Below are positions 8,896 through 18,336 of a stretch of DNA of 64,000 nt, piece by piece. Both the position numbers and the translations under genes were made by a program. The stretch is from Ignavibacteria bacterium (GTDB lineage: Bacteria; Bacteroidota; Ignavibacteria; SZUA-365), in assembly GCA_016720835.1 (NCBI GenBank), contig JADKJW010000002.1, positions 547,206 to 611,205 of the forward strand, read 5' to 3'. Below the pieces are notes generated by a model that saw only the letters and a program-made list of their open reading frames with translations, had not been told where the DNA came from and ran no database searches. The first letter of the stretch is position 1. Each line of letters opens with the position of its first letter.

Positions 8896-11697
8896 ATGCT
8901 CCGTTCAGCGACAAGACAGAATCGGACGATTCGCTCCATTGTGCTCGCGTCGATCGCCTGCCTGCTTGCGCTTATCGCCTCCGCGGACGCATCCACGTAT
9001 TTCATCGCCGCCAACGGAAGCGACGGCAACAGCGGGCGCTCCCCTGCCGCCCCGTTTCTGACCATCGCGAAAATCAACGGCCTGTCGCTGCGTCCGGGCG
9101 ACTCGGTGCTGTTCCGCCGGGGCGATGTGTTCTTCGGCGAGATCGCGGCTCGTGCTGGCGCGCCCGGCGCCCCCGTCGTCTACGGCGCATACGGCGAAGG
9201 ACACGATCCCGTCATCTGCGGCGCGACGCGGCTGCCGTCCGCCGGATGGCAGCGCAACGCCGACGCGTCCTGGAGCCGCGACGGCATCGCCCTGACCGCG
9301 ATGACCGCGGCCGATCCGCCCTCCCTGTTCTTCAACGGCGCCCTGCTCACGCCCGCGCGCTCACCGAACAGCGGATTCTTCACGGCGCAGCTGGTGGAGG
9401 GAGCGAATCCCGGCAGCCACTGCTGCGAGTACTCGCTGGCCTTTCGCGACAGCACCCTTCCGGCGGCGTTCCCGAACGCGTCCGACCTCGTCGGCGGCAA
9501 TGTCACCGCCTACGACCAGTACGGCATTTCCACGCGCCTCGTCACCGGCTACGATCCGTCCACGGGCCGCGTGACGATGGACACGCTGCGTGGCGCCGCC
9601 TTTCTCGGGTACAAGCTGTACTTCCTCTCATGCCGGCGCGGCTTCCTCGACGCGCCGGGCGAGTGGCACTACGACGAACAGGCGACGCGGCTGACCGTGC
9701 GCTTCCCGGGCGACACCGCGCCGGGGCCCGGCGACACCCTGTGCGCGAGCGCGATCGATTTCGGCGTCAACGCCTGGCAGACCGGATACATCAGAATTCA
9801 GGACCTTGATTTCCGCTATCAGAAGATCGCCGGCGTCTGGATCATCCGTGCCGACAGCGTGACCGTCGACCGCTGCGCCTTCACCGGGATGCGGCACGGC
9901 GTCGACATCTGGGGGTCGGGAGGCCCGCCGGAAGTGCGCGTGCGGCACGCGCGCGTCCTCGACTGCGCGTTCCGCGGCGTACTCCGCACCGGCATCGACG
10001 CGCGGAACCTGGAGGAGTGCACCCTCGCGGGGAATACCTTCGTCGACATCGGTCCCGCCAACGGGAGCGGGCAGTCCGGCCATGCCGACCGCTGGAAGGG
10101 CTACGGATACTACGAATACGGCATCGGCATCCAGGCGAGCGGCGTCAATTCGATCATCGAAGGCAACACGGTGCTGCGCAGCGGGCGGCAGGGCATCACC
10201 GCCGGCGGCCAGGGGGTGCTCGTCCGCTTCAATACCGTGGACCACGCCTGCCTGTCCTACAATGATTGCGGGGCGTTCATGCCGCTCGGCGACAGCCGCA
10301 CCGAGTTCAACATCGTCCGGCACAGCATCGGGCCATACGATCAATTCGCGGGCTCCGGCGCGCGCGGCATCTATCCGGATTTCCGGGAGCGCGACACCAT
10401 CCGCTTCAACACCATCGTGGATGCGCGCGTCGGCATCGGACTCACGAATGCGAAGCGCGAGGTGGTGCGCGGCAACATCGTGTACGGCAGCACCGCGATG
10501 GCCTTCAGCATGAACAAGAAGAACGCCGGACCGCTCGACAACACGGTCGTCGGCAACACCTTTTTCGGGCTCGACGCGCGGCAGTATTCCCTGCGCTGGG
10601 AGAACCAGGTCACCGAACCCGACCGCAGCGTCATCGACAGCAACCGCTACTGGAATCCGTACACCGACTTTCCCGTGGTGAAGCACAAACGCGACTCGGC
10701 CAGCGCGGAGGCGTGGTGGGATTTCGCGGGATGGACAGGCACGGGCAACGACCGGCACGCGACGCGCAACTTCCTGACGGCGCCCCCGCCGTGGAGGATC
10801 CTCGACACGACGGGCGCATCGCTGGTGCTGAACGGTTCCTTCGAAAGCGGGACAGCCGGCTGGTCCTTCTCCGACTCGCTCACCGCGGTCCCGGGCGTGC
10901 TCGACGGACGCTGCGCGCGGCTCAAGAAGAATTCCACCGGCAGCAAGACGTTCTGGACACGGCTCACGATGCCGCTCGACACGGGATTCGCCTACGTCGT
11001 GCGCTTCACCGTGGCCGATCCGTCCAACATCGGCCGCACCACGCTCCGGGTGCGCGAAGACGCGGCGGCGTGGAACGTGTGGCTCGAGCGCGTGTATCTG
11101 ACGAAGGCCGCGCGACGCGAGTACTGGACGGTCTTCTCGCCTCCCGCGAGTGGACGCGCCCTGTTGGAATTCAGTTCCTCCAACTCGCAGTACTGGCTGG
11201 ACAACATCTCCGTGCTGCCCGTGCATGCGCTGCCGACGGACCCCGGCGAGCGCTTCCCGATTTTCGTGAACGACACCCGGCACCCGAAGACCTTCGACCT
11301 CGGGGAGCGCTGTTACCTCGATCTCGACAGCGTGCCGGTGCGCGGCAGCCTGACGCTTGCGCCCTTCACGTCCAGCATCCTCGTGCTGCGCGACACCTGC
11401 GCCCTGACGTCGGTTCCGCGGAATTCCGCGCCTGCGGCACCGGAGGTCGACGTGTACCCGAATCCCATGCGCAGCGGCGGCGGCGTGCTGACCGTCCGCG
11501 CAGACGCGGGCGCCGCCGTCCGCGTCACGATCCTGGACGCGCTTGGCAGACCGTCTTTCGCGGCCGACCTCGGAGACGGCGCGCGGCAACGCACGCTCAT
11601 CCTGCCGCCCGATCTCCCCGCGGGCGCGTATCGCGCGGTCGTGACCGCCGGCGCCTCTTCCACCAGCGCGCCGTTCATCGTCCTCGGCACGCGGTGA
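8896..11697 (+). CDS. secreted right-handed beta-helix protein with CBM-like domain and T9SS-like tail
   Basis: 933 residues. The N-terminus has a twin-arginine-free signal-like segment (IVLASIACLLALIASADAS). STYFIAANGSDGNSGRSPAA is the usual entry to pectate-lyase-like beta-helices, and PGDSVLFRRGDVF matches this group. Residues ~290-560 contain the coils, with Asn-rich rungs such as IIEGNTVLRSGRQGI and RGNIVYGSTAMAFS. A jelly-roll domain (LVLNGSFESGTAGWSFSD ... WLDNISVLP) covers ~640-780. The C-terminus (VDVYPNPMRSGGG ... LPAGAYRAVVTAG) is a shortened T9SS tail. A polysaccharide lyase or hydrolase role is possible but no catalytic residues are assigned. It is probably co-transcribed with the gene at 11760. 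Confidence 0.88.
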   Translation: MLRSATRQNRTIRSIVLASIACLLALIASADASTYFIAANGSDGNSGRSPAAPFLTIAKINGLSLRPGDSVLFRRGDVFFGEIAARAGAPGAPVVYGAYGEGHDPVICGATRLPSAGWQRNADASWSRDGIALTAMTAADPPSLFFNGALLTPARSPNSGFFTAQLVEGANPGSHCCEYSLAFRDSTLPAAFPNASDLVGGNVTAYDQYGISTRLVTGYDPSTGRVTMDTLRGAAFLGYKLYFLSCRRGFLDAPGEWHYDEQATRLTVRFPGDTAPGPGDTLCASAIDFGVNAWQTGYIRIQDLDFRYQKIAGVWIIRADSVTVDRCAFTGMRHGVDIWGSGGPPEVRVRHARVLDCAFRGVLRTGIDARNLEECTLAGNTFVDIGPANGSGQSGHADRWKGYGYYEYGIGIQASGVNSIIEGNTVLRSGRQGITAGGQGVLVRFNTVDHACLSYNDCGAFMPLGDSRTEFNIVRHSIGPYDQFAGSGARGIYPDFRERDTIRFNTIVDARVGIGLTNAKREVVRGNIVYGSTAMAFSMNKKNAGPLDNTVVGNTFFGLDARQYSLRWENQVTEPDRSVIDSNRYWNPYTDFPVVKHKRDSASAEAWWDFAGWTGTGNDRHATRNFLTAPPPWRILDTTGASLVLNGSFESGTAGWSFSDSLTAVPGVLDGRCARLKKNSTGSKTFWTRLTMPLDTGFAYVVRFTVADPSNIGRTTLRVREDAAAWNVWLERVYLTKAARREYWTVFSPPASGRALLEFSSSNSQYWLDNISVLPVHALPTDPGERFPIFVNDTRHPKTFDLGERCYLDLDSVPVRGSLTLAPFTSSILVLRDTCALTSVPRNSAPAAPEVDVYPNPMRSGGGVLTVRADAGAAVRVTILDALGRPSFAADLGDGARQRTLILPPDLPAGAYRAVVTAGASSTSAPFIVLGTR

Positions 11698-11759
11698 CAG
11701 GCGCGGCCCTCCCGCACCCGGAATACACACACGATGCCTTCACGAAACACCGTCACAGC

Positions 11760-14543
11760 ATGCACTCTTCCACCATCGTTCGCCACATTGCCCTCTTCAT
11801 CGTGCTGCTCGGCGCATCCTCGTCGGCGCAGTCCTTCTTCGCCCTCCACCCGTCGCCGAAGGCATCGTACGCGTTGCCGGGGACGTTCCGGCTGAGCAGG
11901 CAGACCGCGCTCGTGACGCCGCTGCGTCCTTCGGCCGGCACCGCCCGCGCCATCGGCTTCCTGCAGGCCATCGTCCGGTCGAAGATCGGCGACACGCTGC
12001 AGGTGCTTCCGGAGGCGGAATTGAGCGGGCGCAACGCCATCCTGATCGGCGAGAGGGATTCATACGACGTGATGAAGGAATCGATGCGGGATCGCGCGCC
12101 GCGGGGTGAGAGCGTGCCGCCGCAGCAGGGATACATTCTCCACGCGGATGCCGGGCGCATTCTGCTCGCGGGCACGGACGGCGACGGCACCTTCAACGCC
12201 GTGTCCACGCTCGCGCAGCTTCTGACGCTTCAAGGCGGCGAGGCGCTCGTGCCGGGGTGCCGGATCTGGGATGCTCCGGATTATCCGATCCGATGGTCCT
12301 TTGTCTCGTCCAACCTGCGCGGCGCGAACGCGATCGGCCTGTTGCGCACGATCGCGGACACCATGGCGATGCGCAAGTTCAACGGCATGCAGCACAGCGA
12401 TTTCAAATACGGCATTCTGCAGCAGCAACCGCCGAACTATTTCGACAGTCTCCGGGCGTTCCGCCGCCTGGCGGACGAGCGGAACCTCGAGATCGTCCCC
12501 GGTGTCATGCCGATCGGCTACTCCAGCGCCATCACGTACACCGATCCGCACCTCGCGGAGGGCGTGCCCACCACGGCGGAGTACGTCATCGAGGCCGACA
12601 CCGGCCGGCTGCTCGCGGACTCGCGCGTCGCGCTGCCGAACGGCGGCTTCGAGAGCGTGAGCAACGGGCAGTTCACCGGTTGGAATTTCTACGACGGTCC
12701 GAACGTCAGCATCGTCGCGGACGACGCGGTGTTTCACGGAGGGAGCCGCAGCGCGCGTTGCGAAAATTTCCGCGCGGGCAACAGCGCGGGCAACGCCCGC
12801 TTCAACCGGCTCGTCTCCTGCCGGCCGTTCCGGCACTATGTGATGACGGCATGGATCAAAACGAGCGGGCTCTCCGCGGACGACGTCAAGCTCCTCGCGA
12901 TGGGGCAGGATTCGGCGGGCGCGTATCGGGTACTGACCTTCACGGCCTGGAGCGTCCCGGCCACCACCGCGGGGTGGATGCGCGTCGAGGTCTCCTTCAA
13001 CACGCTGACCTATTCCAAGGTCCTGCTGTATGCGGGCGTGTGGGGAGGAAACGCGGGCACGATCTGGTGGGACGACATCGCGGTGCACGAGGGCGGACTT
13101 GCGAACGTGCTGCGGCGCGCGGGAACGCCGTTGCGCGTCACTGACGCGAGGAGCGGCCGCGCGTACGCGGAGGGCGTCGATTTCTCGCCGGTCTCCGATC
13201 CGGTCATGGAATCCCGGCGAGGCAATTACGGCCCCTATCACGGGGCGCCGACATTCCGGCGCATCGCGACCGGTTCGATACGGAACGGCGACACGGTGCG
13301 CGTCTCGTCCTATCACCCTCTGACCACGGTTGCGGGAACGGACGGCAACGGCAGCGTCATGGTCTGCGTGTCCGAAGACACCCTGTACAGGATTCTCGAG
13401 GACCAGATCGCGCGCATCGACACCGCGTACGCGCCATCGCGCTTCTTCATGGAGCACGATGAAATCCGCTCCATGAACTGGGACGACGCCTGTCAGCGGC
13501 GTGGACTCTCGCCGGCATCGCTGCTCGCGGACAACGTGCGGCGTTGCGCGGGCATCATCGACGCCGCCCATCCGGGCGCGGAGATCTTCGTGTGGAGCGA
13601 CATGTTCGATTCCACGCACAACGCGCACGACGAGTACTACCTTGTCAACGGCGATCTGAGCGGCGTCTGGCACGATGTTCCGCGCTCGCTGGTCATCGCG
13701 AACTGGAACGGCGGCAAGGCGCGGCAGAGTCTCGAATTCTTCTCCCGCCTCGGCTTCCGCCAGATCGCGTCGCCGTACTACGATGTCGGGAACACGAGCA
13801 GCATCCGGGCCTGGCGCCGCGCCATGAACGGCGTGCCCGGCGTCCTCGGCGCGATGTACACCACCTGGCAGAACGACTATCGCTTCCAGACCGCCTTCGC
13901 GGACTACTTCTGGACCGGCGGCCCTGCGATCGACCACACGCCTCTCGACAGTGCGGCGGGAAACGCCGATCCCGTCCGCTTCGACGCGCGTTTCTCCACG
14001 GATCGTTACAACGCCTCCGATGCCGTCGCCTCGGCGTTTGTCGATGTGCTTGACGACGCCGGCACCGTGCTCGCGTCCTCGGCGATGCTGCCGGCCGGAG
14101 ACGCCTTCTCCGTATCGCTGTCTCCAGCACAGATCACGGGCAACCGCTACCGCATCCGCGGGATCAACAGTTACGGCATCGAAACCGCGGGTCCGTCATA
14201 CGACATCCGCACGGGTATCACCGGCGTGGACACGCGCGCCGCGGCGCCCGGACTGATTTTAGGACAGAACTATCCGAATCCAGCCTCCGGCGGCACCGCG
14301 ATTCCGTATCATCTGCCGGCGCATGGCTCGGAGGCCGATTCCAAGGGGGGCGGGGATACTCGAATCGTGCTGCAGGTATTCGACCTGTTCGGCCGCCTTG
14401 TCGCAACGCCGCGCGTCGGCGAACCCATGGAGGGCTGGAACTCCGTCGTCCTCGATACTTCCACCCTCCCCGCCGGCGTCTACGTGTATCGGCTGCGCGC
14501 CTCGGGAAGGACGCTCTCGCGCATCATGCGCATCGTGCGCTGA
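11760..14543 (+). CDS. secreted GH20-like glycoside hydrolase with inserted carbohydrate-binding domain and T9SS tail
   Basis: 927 residues from the ATG at 11760, 62 nt after the beta-helix gene; the open frame extends far upstream but only as a shadow of that gene. A signal peptide (HIALFIVLLGASSSAQS) is followed by a GH20b-like domain with GYILHADAGRILLAGTDGDG. A TIM-barrel-like region starts at DAPDYPIRWSFVSS. A jelly-roll CBM (LPNGGFESVSNGQFTGW ... IWWDDIAVHE) interrupts the barrel at ~295-450. The barrel resumes with FFMEHDEIRSMNWDDAC, where the Asp-Glu pair is the best candidate for GH20 catalysis. The tail LILGQNYPNPASGG ... PAGVYVYRLRASG is type IX. Hexosaminidase activity is an inference from fold and motif. 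Confidence 0.82.
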   Translation: MHSSTIVRHIALFIVLLGASSSAQSFFALHPSPKASYALPGTFRLSRQTALVTPLRPSAGTARAIGFLQAIVRSKIGDTLQVLPEAELSGRNAILIGERDSYDVMKESMRDRAPRGESVPPQQGYILHADAGRILLAGTDGDGTFNAVSTLAQLLTLQGGEALVPGCRIWDAPDYPIRWSFVSSNLRGANAIGLLRTIADTMAMRKFNGMQHSDFKYGILQQQPPNYFDSLRAFRRLADERNLEIVPGVMPIGYSSAITYTDPHLAEGVPTTAEYVIEADTGRLLADSRVALPNGGFESVSNGQFTGWNFYDGPNVSIVADDAVFHGGSRSARCENFRAGNSAGNARFNRLVSCRPFRHYVMTAWIKTSGLSADDVKLLAMGQDSAGAYRVLTFTAWSVPATTAGWMRVEVSFNTLTYSKVLLYAGVWGGNAGTIWWDDIAVHEGGLANVLRRAGTPLRVTDARSGRAYAEGVDFSPVSDPVMESRRGNYGPYHGAPTFRRIATGSIRNGDTVRVSSYHPLTTVAGTDGNGSVMVCVSEDTLYRILEDQIARIDTAYAPSRFFMEHDEIRSMNWDDACQRRGLSPASLLADNVRRCAGIIDAAHPGAEIFVWSDMFDSTHNAHDEYYLVNGDLSGVWHDVPRSLVIANWNGGKARQSLEFFSRLGFRQIASPYYDVGNTSSIRAWRRAMNGVPGVLGAMYTTWQNDYRFQTAFADYFWTGGPAIDHTPLDSAAGNADPVRFDARFSTDRYNASDAVASAFVDVLDDAGTVLASSAMLPAGDAFSVSLSPAQITGNRYRIRGINSYGIETAGPSYDIRTGITGVDTRAAAPGLILGQNYPNPASGGTAIPYHLPAHGSEADSKGGGDTRIVLQVFDLFGRLVATPRVGEPMEGWNSVVLDTSTLPAGVYVYRLRASGRTLSRIMRIVR

Positions 14544-14899
14544 CCGCGTCTGGTCCGCGCCCCCACCTCGCCTGTCGCGGCAAGGAGTGACGTATTGTGC
14601 AATATTTTCAATCGCGTGAATCCGGGAGTGTCAGGAATCGATTTCATCTTGTTTTCGCATCTTGTAGATTGGAATGTTTCAGTTCCCTGTTGGAATGTTT
14701 AAGTTCCCTGGAAGCTGGTCCCTGCTCACTGCTATCCAAAAGGTGATGAGACTCCAGCTGTCCCTCATACCAGAAAAGGCTCACGCTTCAGCGACACTGT
14801 CCCGTACTCCATGAAGTTCGCGTTCATTCTCCCAACCGTTTTCGCCATTCCCGTCGCGCTTGCAGCGCAAGCAGTCACTACATCCTGTCACGGAGTACA
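14544..14899. promoter_or_regulatory. 356-nt intergenic region upstream of the TIGR03790 gene
   Basis: No gene was recognised. The region becomes AT-rich around 14590-14700 and contains a two-copy 21-nt direct repeat with internal GGAA/TTCC dyads (listed separately). These sit about 190 nt before the start at 14900, a plausible place for regulator binding. Confidence 0.45.
14669..14710. repeat. two-copy 21-nt direct repeat, operator-like
   Basis: Copy 1 is 14669-14689 and copy 2 is 14690-14710, adjoining, with one difference (C versus A). Each begins TTGGAATGTTT and ends AGTTCCCTG, so each carries a GGAA ... TTCC half-site dyad. Placement upstream of a gene suggests tandem operators; nothing else supports this. 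Confidence 0.6.
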
Positions 14900-16864
14900 A
14901 TGAAACGCGCATTCGCATTCCTGATTCTGTTCGCGCTTCCACTGGCGCTGTGCGCGCAAGCACCCGTGGACTACCGCGACGTCGGGTTGATCGTCAATGA
15001 CAATGATACGGTTTCGCTCGCCATCGGACAGTACTTCGCGCTGAAGCGAAATCTTCCGGCCAAGAATGTCATACACATCAGGGTGCCGGCGAAAGAGACC
15101 ATCGTCGATTCGGAATTCGTGAGCCTGCGCTCCCAGGTGGAGGGGTACCTGACCGCGAGCGGACTCGCGGACAGCCTGAACTACCTCGTCCTCACGAAAG
15201 GGATTCCTCACCGCGTGGATCGCGGGGGCACGGGCGGCGATCTGAATTCGAAATCCGCATGCGTCGACGCCGAGCTGATGCTGATCCTCGGTCAGTGGCA
15301 GAGCCACATCGGCATGGCCACGCTGGTCGTGCCTCCGGGATCGGTGCGTGTCCATCCCTATTACGGCCGCGCGGAACACTACCGCAGGAAGAATCTCATC
15401 CCCGGCTCGGGGACGCCCTACGACATGTATCTGGTCACCCGGCTCACCGGTCTCACCAAAGCCGAGGTGCTCGCCCTGATCGACCGCAGTGGACCGCATA
15501 CCATGATCGACAAGGACAGCGCGCTCTTCGTGCTGGACCAGGATCCGACTCCGATCGACGCCACGTACAACAACAACATGGTGACGGCCGCGAATACCCT
15601 CGCGCAGCGCGGCTGGCGCGTGCTCCTGAACCGCGATTCCGTCTACGTGACCGCGCAGCGCAACGTGCTCGGGTATGCGAGCTGGGGATCGAACGACAAC
15701 TACAGCGGCCGGTACGCGCAATTTGCCCGGCCCGGGAATCACTGGTCGCCGGCGTCCATCGCGGAGACCTATGTGTCCACGGGCGCGCGGAATTTCATCC
15801 CCGGCCAGACAGGCGGACAATCGCGCATCGCCGATTTGTTCACCGAAGGATGCACCGGCGCGAGCGGCTACGTGTTCGAGCCGTTCAGTGTCGCGTTGAC
15901 GTGGGTCAACATCCTCTTCGACCGCTACACCGCGGGGTACAACCTCGCCGAGAGTTTTTACATGGCGAATCCCACCATGTCGTGGATGGCCATCGTGGTC
16001 GGCGATCCGAAGACCTCCATCGTGACGGCCATCGCGCGGGCTCCGCGTCCCACCGTTCTCGCGCTGGGCGCCCAGTGCCAGCACGGCGCGGCGACGCTCG
16101 AGGCGCACAATGTGGTGGACGGCTCGATGCACTGGTTCATCGGCGATTCCGTCGCCGTGAAGGCGGCCGGGAAACCGTACACGCCGGAGCATCCCCTCTG
16201 GATCGGCAGCGATTCGCTGCTCACGCGCCTGCTGCCGGACGCCGGCCCGTGCGTCTTCACCTTCGTGAACGAGAACATCGCGGCGGCCGGATTCGCCGAG
16301 GTGCGCTTCGACGTCCGTCCCGCGCTCGCCGCGGGCTTCCGCGCGGAGCGCGACACGGTGTACCTTGACGCCGATCCGACCGCGCGATTCACGGACACCA
16401 CCGCGCGCGCGACAACCTGGTCCTGGGATTTCGGCGACGGCAGCGGCACGAGCACCGTGCGCTCTCCGGAATACACGTACACGAAGGCAGGAACATTCAC
16501 CGTGCGGCTCAACGTCTCGGACGGTGTCTGCAATGCGATGATCACGCGCGCGATCCGCGTGGAAGCGACGACGGTGGGTGTGCGGCTGGCGGACGGGACC
16601 GTCGCAACCCCGCATCTCGAACCCGCTTCGCCGATGCCGTTCAGGGACGCGACGACAATCCGCTACTCTCTGCCGCGCAGTCAAACCGCCACGGTCACCG
16701 TGCGGGATATGCTCGGTCAGGAAGTCGCCGTCCTGGCAAATGGATGGCATGAAGCGGGTGGACACACGATCATGTGGAATCCCGGACATCTCCTTTCGGG
16801 AACGTATTTCTGCATCCTTCAAAGCACCGATGGATCGCGGGTTATCGTACTGAAGCGGTTCTGA
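14900..16864 (+). CDS. TIGR03790-family secreted protein with PKD domain and T9SS tail
   Basis: 654 residues with signal peptide (AFAFLILFALPLALCAQ). Residues ~20-390 match the TIGR03790 family, seen in the opening VDYRDVGLIVNDNDTVSLAI and in YFALKRNLPAKNVIHIRVP; the family has no known activity. Residues ~490-560 form a PKD fold with the diagnostic WSWDFGDGSGTS. The C-terminal ~85 residues (LEPASPMPFRDATTIRYSLP ... LSGTYFCILQS) are a T9SS tail. PKD folds usually act as spacers or in protein and sugar contacts at the surface. A cell-surface location is well supported; the biochemical role is unknown. Confidence 0.88.
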   Translation: MKRAFAFLILFALPLALCAQAPVDYRDVGLIVNDNDTVSLAIGQYFALKRNLPAKNVIHIRVPAKETIVDSEFVSLRSQVEGYLTASGLADSLNYLVLTKGIPHRVDRGGTGGDLNSKSACVDAELMLILGQWQSHIGMATLVVPPGSVRVHPYYGRAEHYRRKNLIPGSGTPYDMYLVTRLTGLTKAEVLALIDRSGPHTMIDKDSALFVLDQDPTPIDATYNNNMVTAANTLAQRGWRVLLNRDSVYVTAQRNVLGYASWGSNDNYSGRYAQFARPGNHWSPASIAETYVSTGARNFIPGQTGGQSRIADLFTEGCTGASGYVFEPFSVALTWVNILFDRYTAGYNLAESFYMANPTMSWMAIVVGDPKTSIVTAIARAPRPTVLALGAQCQHGAATLEAHNVVDGSMHWFIGDSVAVKAAGKPYTPEHPLWIGSDSLLTRLLPDAGPCVFTFVNENIAAAGFAEVRFDVRPALAAGFRAERDTVYLDADPTARFTDTTARATTWSWDFGDGSGTSTVRSPEYTYTKAGTFTVRLNVSDGVCNAMITRAIRVEATTVGVRLADGTVATPHLEPASPMPFRDATTIRYSLPRSQTATVTVRDMLGQEVAVLANGWHEAGGHTIMWNPGHLLSGTYFCILQSTDGSRVIVLKRF

Positions 16865-17169
16865 ATTTCCACAATTTTCGGGCTCCGTGTAGTAATTGCA
16901 CGTAGCCTGATAATATGCACTCCGTATGATGCACTGTCATACGGGAGCTGCTGTGTTGTGCTTATCGATCGTCAAAATATTGACGCCGTCGAAATCGTTT
17001 GCAATATTCACACGAAATATTTGCAGTATTTGCGATATTCTGCAGTGTGAATTACGTAAAATGCCGATGTATTTACCAAAAATAACAATTTATTTAGTTT
17101 TCTTGCGGGCGGCACTGTATTTGTTGCAGTTTCTTCATCGACAACCACGATCAATGGACGGGTAAGCCA
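16865..17169 (+). promoter_or_regulatory. AT-rich leader of the pseudopilin-like operon
   Basis: This 305-nt stretch is clearly AT-richer than its surroundings. It holds a hairpin at 16922-16944 (CCGTATGA, 7-nt loop, TCATACGG), which may end the upstream transcript. A second inverted repeat has ATTCACAC at 17006-17013 and GTGTGAAT at 17045-17052, enclosing several near-copies of TTTGCRATATT. The open frames inside are not convincing genes. It is likely to contain the promoter and a regulator site for the operon starting at 17170. Confidence 0.55.
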
Positions 17170-17703
17170 ATGAATACAGGTCAAATGTTCCTCACTCTCG
17201 GTGCAATCATGCTCTTCGGTGTTCAATTGCTGCGGGTCAACACTTCGGAGCTTTCCGCGAGCGATGAAGTCAGCAATGCCAAGTTCAGCGTCATGGGAGT
17301 GGCGCTGGCGCGTTCGCGCATCGATCGCGCATTTGCGCTGAAGTTTGATGCCAACACCGTCTCCGGCAATGCGGTGCCCGACGGATCCGGCAATCCGAGC
17401 TCAGGAAGTTTCACAGCAGCATCCGGGCTTGGTCCCTCCGATCTCGAAAAAACGAACAGCAAGCCGGACGAGGCCAAGTTCAACGATTTTGACGATTACC
17501 ACAACTTCAGCGCCGCAGTTGACACGTTGCCGTCCGCGCGCTATGTCGTGACCTCGCAAGTGTGGTACGTGAATCCAAAAGCCGGATTCGCGAAATCGAC
17601 AGTCCCGACCTGGGACAAGCAGATCACGGTGACGGTCACGAGCCCGAATCTTCAGGCGCCGATCATCCTGACTGCGATCAGCAGTTACTGGCGATACAAC
17701 TAG
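17170..17703 (+). CDS. pseudopilin-like membrane-anchored protein, gene 1 of 3
   Basis: 177 residues, no named family recognised. A hydrophobic N-terminal helix (MFLTLGAIMLFGVQLL) starts almost at residue 1 and continues into an amphipathic helix, then a beta-rich C-terminal part with a Ser/Gly/Pro linker. This is the shape of minor pilins of the PilV/GspI type. However the Gly-Phe-Thr-Leu-x-Glu prepilin peptidase motif is missing and the helix begins without a basic leader. It lies 9 nt before the next gene, and all three genes of the operon share this design. Confidence 0.75.
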   Translation: MNTGQMFLTLGAIMLFGVQLLRVNTSELSASDEVSNAKFSVMGVALARSRIDRAFALKFDANTVSGNAVPDGSGNPSSGSFTAASGLGPSDLEKTNSKPDEAKFNDFDDYHNFSAAVDTLPSARYVVTSQVWYVNPKAGFAKSTVPTWDKQITVTVTSPNLQAPIILTAISSYWRYN

Positions 17704-17712
17704 GAGCGCGTC

Positions 17713-18324
17713 ATGGGATCATCAACCATACTCGATGTGCTCGGCTCGATCATGATCGGCGGACTGCTGATGCTGAATCTTGCGCGGCTGTACAACAGCG
17801 CCTCCATGCATTCCGGCCAGTACACGATGGAAGCGATCGTCGAACAGAACCTCGTCGACGTGTTCACGCTGATGGAGGGCGACATGCTGCGGATCGGCTA
17901 TCTGAAAGGGCAGGAAAACCTCACCTACGCCAATCAGGCCATCACCATCGCCGATACGAACCGGCTGGTGTTTCTCGCCGATGTCGACGACAACGGCAGT
18001 TTCGATACCATCGAATTCGCGGTCGGTCGACCGGACAGCCTCACAAGCACGCCGAATCCTTTCGACAGGCCGTTCTGGAGAAGGGCGAATGGCGCCGGAC
18101 CCAGGATTGGAAGTTACGGCATCACGCAGTTCAATCTCGAATACTTCGATTTCATGGGAGCCAAGCTGGCGACGCCCGTGGCGAACAAGGGTTCGATCGC
18201 AACGATCTCCATCACGGTTGCGGTCGAGAGTCCGTATCTCTCGGATCGCGATTTCCCGAATTACAACGCGAAGGCGTACTGGAAACAGGTGCGTCTGGCC
18301 ATCCCGAACTTGCGCTATAAATAG
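17713..18324 (+). CDS. pseudopilin-like protein (PilW-like), gene 2 of 3
   Basis: 203 residues. The N-terminal helix is ILDVLGSIMIGGLLMLNLARL, followed by the amphipathic stretch TMEAIVEQNLVDVFTLMEGD, which recalls the coiled N-terminal half of PilW/GspJ pseudopilins. The C-terminal domain has YEFxxG-like strands (TIEFAVGRPDS, FNLEYFDFMG), and ADVDDNGSFDTIEF resembles a calcium-loop motif. There is no classical type III signal peptide before the helix. Position between a PilV-like and a PilX-like gene supports a PilW role; homology is inferred only from architecture. Confidence 0.75.
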   Translation: MGSSTILDVLGSIMIGGLLMLNLARLYNSASMHSGQYTMEAIVEQNLVDVFTLMEGDMLRIGYLKGQENLTYANQAITIADTNRLVFLADVDDNGSFDTIEFAVGRPDSLTSTPNPFDRPFWRRANGAGPRIGSYGITQFNLEYFDFMGAKLATPVANKGSIATISITVAVESPYLSDRDFPNYNAKAYWKQVRLAIPNLRYK

Positions 18325-18336
18325 GAGGACGGTACC

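Noticed and set aside
10266..11759. N-terminal half of a 1425-aa + frame
   Set aside because: Out-of-frame translation of the beta-helix gene; the real gene starts at 11760 with a signal peptide.
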